Assembly (NCBI GenBank): GCA_036505635.1
Contig: DASXTC010000009.1
Coordinates: 1 to 64,000, forward strand
Length of the DNA: 64,000 nt
Source of the DNA: DASXTC01 sp036505635
GTDB taxonomy: Bacteria; Acidobacteriota; Polarisedimenticolia; JACPZX01; DASXTC01
Reading direction: 5' to 3'
Shown here: in pieces, positions 44,403 to 52,371 of the stretch
Numbering within the stretch: position 1 is the stretch's first letter
Layout of the letters: each line of letters begins with the position of its first letter
Translations under genes and position numbers: made by a program
Notes under the pieces: generated by a model
The model's input: only the letters and a program-made list of their open reading frames with translations
Databases searched by the model: none
What the model was told of the DNA's origin: nothing

Positions 44403-46163
44403 GTGAGCCGCATCCGCGTTCTTCCGGACCATCTCGTCAACCAGATTGCCGCCGGCGAGGTCGTCGAGAGACCCGCCTCCGTGGTCAAGGAGCTCCTGGA
44501 GAACTCGATCGACGCGGGGGCCCTCGCGATCGCCGTGGAGGTCGAAGGCGGTGGGCGGCGGCGCATCCGCGTGACGGACGACGGGGAGGGGCTCGATCGC
44601 GACGACGCCCTCCTGGCCCTCGAGCGCCACGCCACCAGCAAGCTGGCCGTCGGGGATGAGCTGGCGCGGATCGAGACCCTCGGGTTCCGGGGCGAGGCGC
44701 TCCCCTCCATCGCCTCGGTCTCGCGTCTCACGCTGCAATCGTCGCGCGACGGCGGGACCGGCACGCGGGTGGAGACGGAGGCGGGCCGCCTGCGCGGCGT
44801 CACCGAAACGGCGCACCCGAGGGGCACCACCGTGGACGTGCGGGATCTTTTCTTCAACACTCCCGCGCGCGCCAAGTTTCTCAAGTCGACCGCGACCGAG
44901 CTCGGGCATATCTCCGACCTGCTGGCCGCCTGCTGTGTGTCGATCCCCCGGATCCGGGTGAGCCTCTCCCACGAGGGGCGGAACCTCCTGGACGTGCCGC
45001 CGACGGGCGACGAAGGAGACCGGCTCCTCCGGGCCTATGGCCCGCAATGGGGCGCCGCCATCCCTTTCCGGAAGACGCGCGGCCGGCTGACCGCGCGCGG
45101 CCTGATCCTCCCTCCTGCCGGATCGGTCTCGAGCCGGCGGCTCCAGCACTTCTACGTGAACGGGCGCCTCGTCAAGGACCGCCTGATCGGTCACGCGATC
45201 GCGTCGGCTTGCGAGAGGTTCTTCCCGAAGGACCGGCACGCCGCACTGTTCCTCTTCATCGAATGCCCGGCCGAAGCCGTCGACGTCAACGTGCATCCGG
45301 CCAAGTCCGAGGTGCGGTTCGCCGAGTCACGCTCCATACACGACCTGGTGGGGGACGCGGTCGCGGAGGCGCTGGCCGGTGCGATGCCGGTGACGGTGAT
45401 CACGGCCGACGCGCCGTCGCAGGGTGGCGAGATCGAAAAGGCCTCCGCCGCCGTCCACGAAGCGATGCTCGGCTACATGGCGGCCCATCCGGCGGGTCAA
45501 GGGCCGGAGCGGGAGCTCTGGCGGATGCAGGGCGCCGCCATGGCGGAGCGGCCGAAGGTCCTGCCGGGGATCGATGAAGGAGCGGTCCCCCTCGCCCACT
45601 ACCTCGAGAGCTATATCATCGCCGCCGACCTCGATGGGCTGCTGATCGTCGACCAGCATGCGGCCCACGAACGGATCCTGTTCGACCGGCTCATGTCCCG
45701 GCTCGATTCGGAGCCCGGCGCGAACGGGAGGCAGGCTCTCCTCTTTCCGATCACCGTGGAGGTCCCGCGGGGACTGATACCGCGGATAGGGGAGGCCGCA
45801 CTCGAGCTGGAGCGTCTTGGCTTTACCACGGAGGCGTTCGGGGAGACGACCCTCATCGTCCGCGAAGCTCCCTCCCTCGTGCCTCCCGGAGATCTCACGA
45901 GGCTCCTCTCCGACCTTCTCGATCAGATGGCAGCCGATTCCGAGGGAGAGGAGGGCGCGCGCCTGCCACGTCGCGAGAAGCTGGTGGCGACGGTGGCCTG
46001 TCACGCGGCCATCAAGGTCCGGATGCCGCTCACCGCCGACAAGATGAACTACCTGATCAAAGAGCTTTTCCGCACCTCCGCACCCCTCAAGTGTCCCCAC
46101 GGAAGACCCGCCGTCCTGCGCTTCTCCCGCGAAAGCATCGAGAAGGGCTTCGACCGTCGCTGA
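44403..46163 (+). CDS. mutL: DNA mismatch repair protein MutL
   Basis: Coordinates mismatch repair downstream of MutS. The 586-residue product has the GHKL ATPase domain with NQIAAGEVVERPASVVKELLENSIDAG (motif I), VTDDGEGLDRDD (motif II), HATSKL and GFRGEALPSIASVS (motif III), and the C-terminal dimerisation domain. The endonuclease-type metal motifs are present (DQHAAHERILFDRL near 416-429, ACHAAIKVRMPL, CPHGRP), but the second acidic residue of DQHA-X2-E-X4-E is Asp instead of Glu. GTG start with GGAGGG 7 nt upstream. No mutS nearby. Confidence 0.95.
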   Translation: MSRIRVLPDHLVNQIAAGEVVERPASVVKELLENSIDAGALAIAVEVEGGGRRRIRVTDDGEGLDRDDALLALERHATSKLAVGDELARIETLGFRGEALPSIASVSRLTLQSSRDGGTGTRVETEAGRLRGVTETAHPRGTTVDVRDLFFNTPARAKFLKSTATELGHISDLLAACCVSIPRIRVSLSHEGRNLLDVPPTGDEGDRLLRAYGPQWGAAIPFRKTRGRLTARGLILPPAGSVSSRRLQHFYVNGRLVKDRLIGHAIASACERFFPKDRHAALFLFIECPAEAVDVNVHPAKSEVRFAESRSIHDLVGDAVAEALAGAMPVTVITADAPSQGGEIEKASAAVHEAMLGYMAAHPAGQGPERELWRMQGAAMAERPKVLPGIDEGAVPLAHYLESYIIAADLDGLLIVDQHAAHERILFDRLMSRLDSEPGANGRQALLFPITVEVPRGLIPRIGEAALELERLGFTTEAFGETTLIVREAPSLVPPGDLTRLLSDLLDQMAADSEGEEGARLPRREKLVATVACHAAIKVRMPLTADKMNYLIKELFRTSAPLKCPHGRPAVLRFSRESIEKGFDRR

Positions 46164-46179
46164 GCGACGACCTGACTCC

Positions 46180-46208
46180 TTGACGGGTGCCCGATCGTAC
46201 CGTACCAT
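46180..46208 (+). promoter_or_regulatory. Promoter of the second lytic transglycosylase gene
   Basis: TTGACG at 46180-46185 and TACCAT at 46203-46208, spaced 17 bp, 17 bp after the mutL stop. Leader of about 65 nt. Confidence 0.45.
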
Positions 46209-46280
46209 CAGACATTCTCCCGGGGTGCCGAGGTCTCCTACGACCCCGTATCTCACGCCGGGAAGGGGGTTGGGCCCGCC

Positions 46281-47060
46281 TTGAAAACGCGACGACGATT
46301 CGGGCTTCGTGATGCGGTCGCCCTTGCGCCGTTCCTCGCGGCGGGCCTGCTGCCGGCCGCGACGGCGCTGCAACGCGTCCATCTGACCAACGGTCGCGCG
46401 ATCGAAGTCCTCGAGTGCAGGATAGAGGGGGGGACCGCCACCTTCACGCTGGCCGAGGGAGGCGCCATCGCGATTCCATCGTCGCTCGTCGGGTGGATCG
46501 AGGAGGCCACCGCCGAGACGGCGGCTCTTCCGGAGGCCGCCGCGAAGGCGCCCGACGGACCCGCGCCATCCACCGCAATCACGCGCCCGGCGGAGATCAT
46601 CGCGCCGCGACAAGACCCGCGCCCCTCTTCCACCGAAACCGCCCAGGCCGAGACGATCGACAACCTGATCCGCTCGGCGGCGCAACGTCACCACCTGGAA
46701 CCGGAACTGCTGGCGGCGGTCATCGCGGTGGAGTCCGGTTACCGCGCGGAAGCCGTCTCACCGAAGGGGGCCCAGGGGTTGATGCAGCTCATGCCGGGCA
46801 CGGCGCGTGAGCTGGCCGTGACCGATCCGTTCGACGCGAAGCAGAACATCGATGCGGGAGCGAAGTATCTGCGCCAGCTCCTCGATCGACACGGCGACTC
46901 CTACGTGGATGCCTTGGCCGCCTACAACGCCGGCACGGGCCGCGTGGCCCGCTACAAAGGGCTTCCGCCCTATCGCGAGACGGTCACATACATCGGGCGC
47001 GTCCTGGCGCGCTACCGATCCCCGCTCCCCCCACCTGGCCGCGCTCCCGCGGGCAGGTAG
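46281..47060 (+). CDS. Secreted lytic transglycosylase (SLT family), second copy
   Basis: The 259-residue product has a signal sequence (VALAPFLAAGLLPAATA, about 13-30), a small beta-rich region (LTNGRAIEVLECRIEGGTATFTLAEG) that looks like a surface-binding domain, a proline/alanine linker (about 85-125), and the SLT domain (about 130-245): VIAVESGYRAEAVSPKGAQGLMQLMPGTARE includes the catalytic glutamate, then IDAGAKYLRQLL and ALAAYNAGTGRV. The start is a TTG at 46281 with only a distant ribosome binding site. Its TAG stop directly abuts the TTAA end of the MITE-like element. Confidence 0.87.
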   Translation: MKTRRRFGLRDAVALAPFLAAGLLPAATALQRVHLTNGRAIEVLECRIEGGTATFTLAEGGAIAIPSSLVGWIEEATAETAALPEAAAKAPDGPAPSTAITRPAEIIAPRQDPRPSSTETAQAETIDNLIRSAAQRHHLEPELLAAVIAVESGYRAEAVSPKGAQGLMQLMPGTARELAVTDPFDAKQNIDAGAKYLRQLLDRHGDSYVDALAAYNAGTGRVARYKGLPPYRETVTYIGRVLARYRSPLPPPGRAPAGR

Positions 47061-47294
47061 TTAACAGGGTGATGACAAACTCCGACAGGTCGCGCGGCCA
47101 GGGCTTGCGAGCCGCAGCCGAGACAAAGAATTGGGCCGCAACCCCTGGCCGCCCAAAGGGTTGCGGCGGCGCGCCGTCATCCGCATCGTCGCCCCTCCTC
47201 ACCGACCACGACGGTCGCCTTCGTCGGGGCTCCTCGCGTCCGATGGCGCGGCGCCCGCAACGCGGCCTATTGGAGTTTGTCATCACCCTGTTAA
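47061..47294. mobile_element. 234-bp MITE-like element with TTAA ends
   Basis: Bases 47061-47083 and 47272-47294 are perfect 23-bp inverted repeats, beginning TTAACAGGGTGATGAC on each strand. The similarity continues inward to about 34 bp with only three mismatches, all transitions (47061-47094 against 47294-47261). TTAA at both outer ends may be a duplicated target site, leaving a 226-bp element with ends CAGGGTGATG. No transposase gene fits inside; the 82-codon open frame (47069-47317) merely runs through it. Internal self-complementary segments are described in the findings. Family not identified. Confidence 0.85.
47094..47167. repeat. Competing hairpins inside the MITE-like element
   Basis: GCGGCCAGGG (47094-47103) pairs perfectly with CCCTGGCCGC (47143-47152). 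Alternatively GCCGCAACCC (47135-47144) pairs perfectly with GGGTTGCGGC (47158-47167) with a 13-nt loop. The two 10-bp stems share bases 47143-47144, and the first stem's right arm lies largely in the second's loop, so they cannot both form fully. Confidence 0.6.
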
Positions 47295-49090
47295 TCCGGG
47301 TTCTCCCGCTCGACTGATACGCCGTCCGCCCGGGAGCTCCCGCCACCTTCTTGAAGCTCTCCGGCGAGCAGGAGGGCTGCAAGCATCGCGGGGCTGAAGG
47401 GCCCAACCCACTCGACCTGCCACCTCGCCTCGCCGGAGCGCGCCGCGGCCGCAGTCAACGGCAGATCGGGGCGATTCGAGGCGGCCCGGATGGGGGAGAC
47501 CAGCAGTTCAACCAGCCTCGCGTCGAGCACCCGGGCCGCTCTCTCCGGGTCGACGAGATCGATGAGGCGCGCGGAGTCGGCGCCGAAGAACATGGTCGCT
47601 TCCTCCGGCAGCATCTCGAGCGTCGGATCGATGCCGGCGCGTCCTGATTCCTCCCGCCCCCGGGCCCCCGCGCCGGCGGCTCCGGCGAGAAGCTCCGGTG
47701 AGGTCGCGACCACGAGACGTGCCTCGGTCATTCTGTAGGCAGGCAGCAGGGGAGCGATCGAGGGCATCTCGTAGTAGGTGATCCTCCGGCCGTCGGTAAT
47801 CATCGTCCGGTAGGAGGCCAGCGCTCGAGCGAGCCCGTCAGTCCTCCTGAGGAACCTGGCCGCCGCATCGGGGTCCCGCAGACCGATCGAGGCCAGGGCC
47901 GGCGTGTCGAGCAACCAGCGACCCGTCCCCCCTCTCGGCAAGGCGGAGAGGCGGCCGAAGCCGATCGTGACCTCGTCACCCAGCGCCGCGAGCAGGTCGC
48001 GTCTCAGGTCAATCGAGAGGAACTCCTCGATGCCGGTCAGCCGAGCCTCGAGATCCAGGGAGGAGGTTCCGGTGGACTCGGCGAGCATGCCGGGAAGCTT
48101 CCCGAGCATGGCGTCGAGTCCGGCTGCCGAGAAGGTCACGAGGAAGGGGAAGCCGTGCCGCGCAAGGCGGTCGGGCCGCGGAAGGGAGCGCAAGGAGGCG
48201 AGCAGGCCGGGCGCAAGCCCTTGTCGATTCCCCGCGAGGGCCACGGAGAGCCGTTCCTGGAAGAGGTCCTTTCTCACGTGGATGGCCAGACCCGCGCCGC
48301 GAACCGCGGCCAGACCGAAGATCTCCGCGAGGGCCGTCGGGTCCCTGCGGCCTTCCGCGGCCGTGGTGAGACTCCGGATCCAGTCTCCCGCGGCGAAGAC
48401 GGCGAGGTCCGAATCGGGTCGCGCTGTTTTCAGAGTGTCGCGGTAGGTGGTCGTCGAGCGCAGGGAATCGCCGCGCCCGGTGGCCGTGTCGAGGATCCGG
48501 CGCATCGAGGCCCCAGTGGTCGTGGCCACCAGGTTCCCACCGACCACGGCGAAGCAGATCGGCCCGGACCCTCCAGGGGATCGCAACGTCCTGTAGTCGA
48601 TCCCGCGATACCGCCGATCGCTCCACCACGCGCTCGAGAAACCGTGGACCCTCTCCCGCGCGAAATCCGCGACCGCGGGGAGGCTCCGTCGCGCGCCGGC
48701 CGGCGCCCTGGTGATCAGAGCGAGCCCGGGACGCTCCAGTTCGTCCCCTGGAACCAGGGCGAACGAGGTCTCGTGTCCGAATGGAGCCTTCAGCTCATCG
48801 GCCGCGACGTTGATCTCGATCCCCCTGCTCCTCGCGACCCACGTCATGAGCTCGGCGGCCACATTCCAGAGATCCTCTCCGCCCTCGGGCCCTGGCGGCA
48901 CGAGCCGCGTGCGCGCCAGAGCGCGCGCCAGCGCCGGCGGATCGGGCACGTGCACCAGCAGGAGAGTCTCCGCGGGCAGGCAGTCGACAGTCTCGATCCG
49001 GCCCGCGCCACGGACCAGGAAGAAGAGTCCGATCGAGGCGGCGAGGATGAAGCTCACGGAGAGGATCGCGGCCAGCAGGGGAGAGCGCAT
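47291..49090 (-). CDS. DUF3352-like membrane-anchored protein of unknown function
   Basis: The 599-residue product has an N-terminal membrane anchor or signal (SPLLAAILSVSFILAASIGLFFLV, about 3-26), then a long extracytoplasmic region with VDCLPAETLLLVHVPDPPAL, characteristic of DUF3352-type proteins (a leading phrase like PADT-L-V-V-D), repeated blocks with AVFAAGDW, LVTFSAAGLD, DEVTIGFGRL and RLVVATSPELLAGA. No catalytic motif is seen. Its TAA stop (47293-47291) lies in the right end of the MITE-like element, so the C-terminal end may have been altered by insertion. Divergent from the acyl-CoA synthetase gene. Confidence 0.7.
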   Translation of the reverse strand: MRSPLLAAILSVSFILAASIGLFFLVRGAGRIETVDCLPAETLLLVHVPDPPALARALARTRLVPPGPEGGEDLWNVAAELMTWVARSRGIEINVAADELKAPFGHETSFALVPGDELERPGLALITRAPAGARRSLPAVADFARERVHGFSSAWWSDRRYRGIDYRTLRSPGGSGPICFAVVGGNLVATTTGASMRRILDTATGRGDSLRSTTTYRDTLKTARPDSDLAVFAAGDWIRSLTTAAEGRRDPTALAEIFGLAAVRGAGLAIHVRKDLFQERLSVALAGNRQGLAPGLLASLRSLPRPDRLARHGFPFLVTFSAAGLDAMLGKLPGMLAESTGTSSLDLEARLTGIEEFLSIDLRRDLLAALGDEVTIGFGRLSALPRGGTGRWLLDTPALASIGLRDPDAAARFLRRTDGLARALASYRTMITDGRRITYYEMPSIAPLLPAYRMTEARLVVATSPELLAGAAGAGARGREESGRAGIDPTLEMLPEEATMFFGADSARLIDLVDPERAARVLDARLVELLVSPIRAASNRPDLPLTAAAARSGEARWQVEWVGPFSPAMLAALLLAGELQEGGGSSRADGVSVERENPD

Positions 49091-49101
49091 ATGGGATGGT
49101 T

Positions 49102-49130
49102 CTTATATCACCCGGTGGAGGTCAGTTCAA
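49102..49130 (-). promoter_or_regulatory. Promoter of the DUF3352-like gene
   Basis: On the minus strand, TTGAAC (49130-49125) and TATAAG (49107-49102) are spaced 17 bp. The expected transcription start near 49095 is only about 5 nt from the ATG at 49090, which would make the mRNA essentially leaderless. Confidence 0.6.
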
Positions 49131-49177
49131 CCGGCGGGACGTGCTACGATGGTTGCCCGCGCGAGGGGGAGACATCG

Positions 49178-50758
49178 ATGAAGCATCCGGCGCTCCTGGG
49201 GAATCTCCTTTCCTGGTCCTCCGAAACGTGGAGGCGCAAGACGGCGCTCGTCTTCAGAGGTCGTCGCCTCACATTCCGGGATATCGACGAAGGCGCGAAT
49301 TCGCTGGCGAGGTCCCTGCGGGCCCGGGGACTGCGACCCTCGGAGCGGGTCGGCCTCTACATGGAAAACCGGCCCGAGTACCTCCACGCGTACTTCGCCA
49401 TCCCCCGCGCGGGGGGTGTCACCGTGCCTCTGAGCACGTTTCTCGCCCCCGCGGAGCTGCGCGAGATCCTGCGTGACAGCTCGGCCGCGATGCTGGTGAC
49501 ATCCGTCGAGCTGCTCGCCCGCATCGCCCCCGACCTCGAAGTGTGCGGCGCGCTTCGCGACGTTCTGGTGTGCGGCGGCGGGGCCGACGCCCTGAGCGCC
49601 CGCGGGCTGCTCCCCCGCAGAATCAACGTCCATGCCATGGGCGCGAGTCCCGCGGCCGAGGGGAACGAGGATCCCGAAGGAGGCGCCGCGGCGAGCCCCG
49701 ACGACACGGCGGTCATCATCTATACCTCGGGGACCACCGGGTCCCCCAAGGGGGTCATGCTCTCGCACCGCAACCTCCTCTCCAACGCCGAGGCCTGCAT
49801 CGAGGCGGTGGGCGTCACGTCGCGCGATCGCATCATCCTGTTCCTGCCGATGTTCCACTCATTCACCCTGATGGTCGGTATGCTCGCGCCCATGATGGCG
49901 GGGATGACCATCATCCTGTGCGAGAGGGTGGATCGCGGGGAGATCCGGCGCGCCATCATGCGCCATCGTCCGACGATCCTTCCCGCCGTGCCCGCCGTCT
50001 TCGCCGCCATGTCGCACGCGCGGGTTGGCCGGCTCGCGCGCTGGCTCAACCCGGTCCGGATCTACATCTCCGGCGGCGCGCCGCTGTCGCTCGAGACGCT
50101 GCAAAGGTTCGAGGAGAAGTACCGGCGTCCCCTGTGCGAGGGCTACGGCCTGTCGGAGGCCTCGCCGGTCGTGGCCCTCAACCCGCCGTCGGGCCCCAGG
50201 AAGGCCGGCTCTGTGGGCATCCCCCTGCCGGGCATCGAGGTCCGGATCGTGGACCCGGAGGGAAGCGTAATGGCGCCGGGGGAGACGGGCGAGCTCCAGG
50301 TCCGCGCCGCCAGCGTCATGAAGGGATACGCGGGACGCCCCGATGAGACCGCAGCGGCCCTCTCGGGGGAGTGGCTCCGCACGGGCGATCTCGCACGCGT
50401 CGACGAGGACCGCTTCATCTTCATCATGGGGCGCCTCAAGGAGATGCTGATCTTCCGGGGGATGAACATCTATCCGCGCGAGATCGAGGAGGTGCTCGAG
50501 GCTCATCCCCGCGTGAAGGAAGCCGCCGTCATCGGCGTCCCGGACGCGGCGCGCGGCGAGATCCCGTACGCCTTCGTGGCGCCGCACGACGGCGCCTCGC
50601 TCGATGAGCGCGAGCTGCGCCGGCTCTGCGTGGAGAAGCTGGCCAGATACAAGGTCCCGCGGGGCTTCCGGATCGTTCAGGAGCTTCCACGCAACGCCGC
50701 CGGCAAGGTGCTCAAGCAGGCTCTGCGTGAGGAGTCGGTCCCTCACCCCTCGGGCTGA
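49178..50758 (+). CDS. AMP-dependent acyl-CoA synthetase/ligase
   Basis: Activates a carboxylic acid, probably a fatty acid, as acyl-AMP then acyl-CoA. The 526-residue product has the AMP-binding signature IIYTSGTTGSPKGVMLSHRN (about 182-200), ISGGAPLSLETLQRF, CEGYGLSEASPVV, EWLRTGDLARVDEDRFIFIMGR, and the C-terminal LPRNAAGKVLKQALRE with its catalytic lysine. Start at ATG 49178 (GAGGGGGAG 6-9 nt upstream). Convergent with the next TPR gene, overlapping its 3' end by 16 bases. Chain-length specificity unknown. Confidence 0.92.
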   Translation: MKHPALLGNLLSWSSETWRRKTALVFRGRRLTFRDIDEGANSLARSLRARGLRPSERVGLYMENRPEYLHAYFAIPRAGGVTVPLSTFLAPAELREILRDSSAAMLVTSVELLARIAPDLEVCGALRDVLVCGGGADALSARGLLPRRINVHAMGASPAAEGNEDPEGGAAASPDDTAVIIYTSGTTGSPKGVMLSHRNLLSNAEACIEAVGVTSRDRIILFLPMFHSFTLMVGMLAPMMAGMTIILCERVDRGEIRRAIMRHRPTILPAVPAVFAAMSHARVGRLARWLNPVRIYISGGAPLSLETLQRFEEKYRRPLCEGYGLSEASPVVALNPPSGPRKAGSVGIPLPGIEVRIVDPEGSVMAPGETGELQVRAASVMKGYAGRPDETAAALSGEWLRTGDLARVDEDRFIFIMGRLKEMLIFRGMNIYPREIEEVLEAHPRVKEAAVIGVPDAARGEIPYAFVAPHDGASLDERELRRLCVEKLARYKVPRGFRIVQELPRNAAGKVLKQALREESVPHPSG

Positions 50759-52278
50759 TCCACGGCCGGGTGCTCGATCAGATCGCGCGCCGCGTCGCGG
50801 AACACGAACGACTTGAGGTCCGCGGCGCGACGATAGAGATCGATCGCCTCGGAGCGGTGGCCGCCGCGCTCGAGGTCCCATCCGAGCCGCAGCATCGCGC
50901 GCCCCTCGATGTCGACCTCCTGCGGGCCCGATGCGCCGGCCAGGGCCGCGCGCAGGTGGGGGCGCGCCTCCTCGAGACGTCCCTGGGTCTGGAGCAGGCG
51001 GCCGAGGTCGTAGTGGAGCCGCGCGTCCAGGGGGTGCCGGGAGAGCATCTCCTCGAGCCGGCGCCGGGCCTCGTCGCGGAGCCCCGACGCCAGCGCCCGC
51101 AGCGCCGCCGCCCTCGCCGGCGCGATCTCCGCGGGGCCCTCGTCGCGCATCCGGCGTCGCAGACTCTCCGCCTCTTCCGGCGTCAGCTCGAGACGCGGAA
51201 TCCATCGCTCCGCCACGCCGGTCGCTCCCGCCTCGCGCGCCACCGACCCGAGAAGGTAGATCCAGCGCTTCCTGGCGAGTGGACTCCGCGGGGGGATGCG
51301 CTCCAGGCTCGTCTCAATCCTCTCGAGGGCGCCCAACGGGTCGTGACGCGCGTAGGCGCACGACGCGACGCGGTACGCGGCGAGCCATTCCAGCTCCTCC
51401 ATGTACCCGGGGCCCGCCCTCACCATCTCAAGCGCCGACTCAGCGCGCGACGTCGAGGCGTTCAGCCGCCCGACGCGGAATTCCAGATCCGCCTGGATCA
51501 GGGCGAGAAGAGGGGAGGAGGGATGGCGCGCGGACGCGGTCTCGAGGTATCCCAGCGCGCGGCGGTAGTCCTGGGCGTAGCTGCCGGAGAAGATGTGCGC
51601 CAGCAGCAGCAGGGATTCGGTGCCGAACAGACGGCTCCTGGCCGCGGCCGACTCGAGCTGCTCGATCCCCTTTCGCTCATCGCCCCCCGGGATGAAGAGC
51701 ACGAAGCGCAGCCCTTTGACCAGGAGGGACACGTGGTCCGCGTAATAGTTGTAGGTGCCCAGGGCGAAGAGCGCATCGGCCGATGCCGGGTTCAGCTCCA
51801 GGGCCTGGCTCAGCGCGCGGTGTCCCTGCCGGACCGAGGAGGCGGCGGCGAAAGGGGCGCCTCGCGCCACCTTGGACTCGGCCTCGAGGAACATCGCGAT
51901 CCCGGTGAAGACGAGCCCCCTCTCCTTCGCCCCGCCCTCGTCACGGACGGCCAGCGCGCGGGCGCGGAGCGCCGCCTCCTTGAGGCGCTCCTCCATCTTG
52001 AGCCGGAGCTCCTTCGATTGGTCGTCCGCCGAAAGCTCGAGGAGCCTCCACCAGAGCTGGAAGGCCTCGAAGAAGGGGCCTTCGGGAGCGGCCGCATTGG
52101 AGGCAGTGATCCGTTCGAATCGGCCCCGGGCCTCCTCGAACCGCCCCGCCCTGAGCGCCTCGAGGCCGGGCAGGACGTCGGGTACGCCCGCGGGAGCCGG
52201 GGCGGCAGCCGGGTCCGCCGCGGCCAAGGCCGCAGGCAACAGGATGATTCCCGTGAGCCAGGACGATACCGAGGGCAC
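50743..52278 (-). CDS. Exported tetratricopeptide repeat protein
   Basis: The 511-residue product has a signal-like N-terminus (SWLTGIILLPAALAAADPAAA, about 6-26) then TPR-type helices to the end: LRAGRFEEARGRFERI, GHRALSQALELNPASADALFALGTYNYY, YRRALGYLETASARHPSS, ARRRLEEMLSRHPLDARLHYDLGRLL and GHRSEAIDLYRRAADL. The block KGLRFVLFIPGGDERKGIEQLESA is conserved-looking between TPRs. Function unknown; probably a periplasmic scaffold. Shares 16 bp at its 3' end with the convergent acyl-CoA synthetase gene. Confidence 0.8.
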   Translation of the reverse strand: MPSVSSWLTGIILLPAALAAADPAAAPAPAGVPDVLPGLEALRAGRFEEARGRFERITASNAAAPEGPFFEAFQLWWRLLELSADDQSKELRLKMEERLKEAALRARALAVRDEGGAKERGLVFTGIAMFLEAESKVARGAPFAAASSVRQGHRALSQALELNPASADALFALGTYNYYADHVSLLVKGLRFVLFIPGGDERKGIEQLESAAARSRLFGTESLLLLAHIFSGSYAQDYRRALGYLETASARHPSSPLLALIQADLEFRVGRLNASTSRAESALEMVRAGPGYMEELEWLAAYRVASCAYARHDPLGALERIETSLERIPPRSPLARKRWIYLLGSVAREAGATGVAERWIPRLELTPEEAESLRRRMRDEGPAEIAPARAAALRALASGLRDEARRRLEEMLSRHPLDARLHYDLGRLLQTQGRLEEARPHLRAALAGASGPQEVDIEGRAMLRLGWDLERGGHRSEAIDLYRRAADLKSFVFRDAARDLIEHPAVDQPEG

Positions 52279-52371
52279 GTGGACGCTCCAGGATGTCGTC
52301 TATATATTGACCCCACGGGCCGTCAGACGCCAGTTGGACCGTCCGGAGGTTTGGATGGCGGGTTCCAATCG

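Noticed and set aside
47069..47317. 82-codon open frame across the MITE-like element
   Set aside because: It begins in one inverted repeat and ends past the other; no transposase or other motif, so it is a by-product of the repeats.
50770..52371. Long plus-strand open frame upstream of and in frame with the DUF4388 gene
   Set aside because: It is the antisense of the TPR gene at 50743-52278, which has a signal peptide and TPR pattern; the DUF4388 protein starts naturally at 52372.
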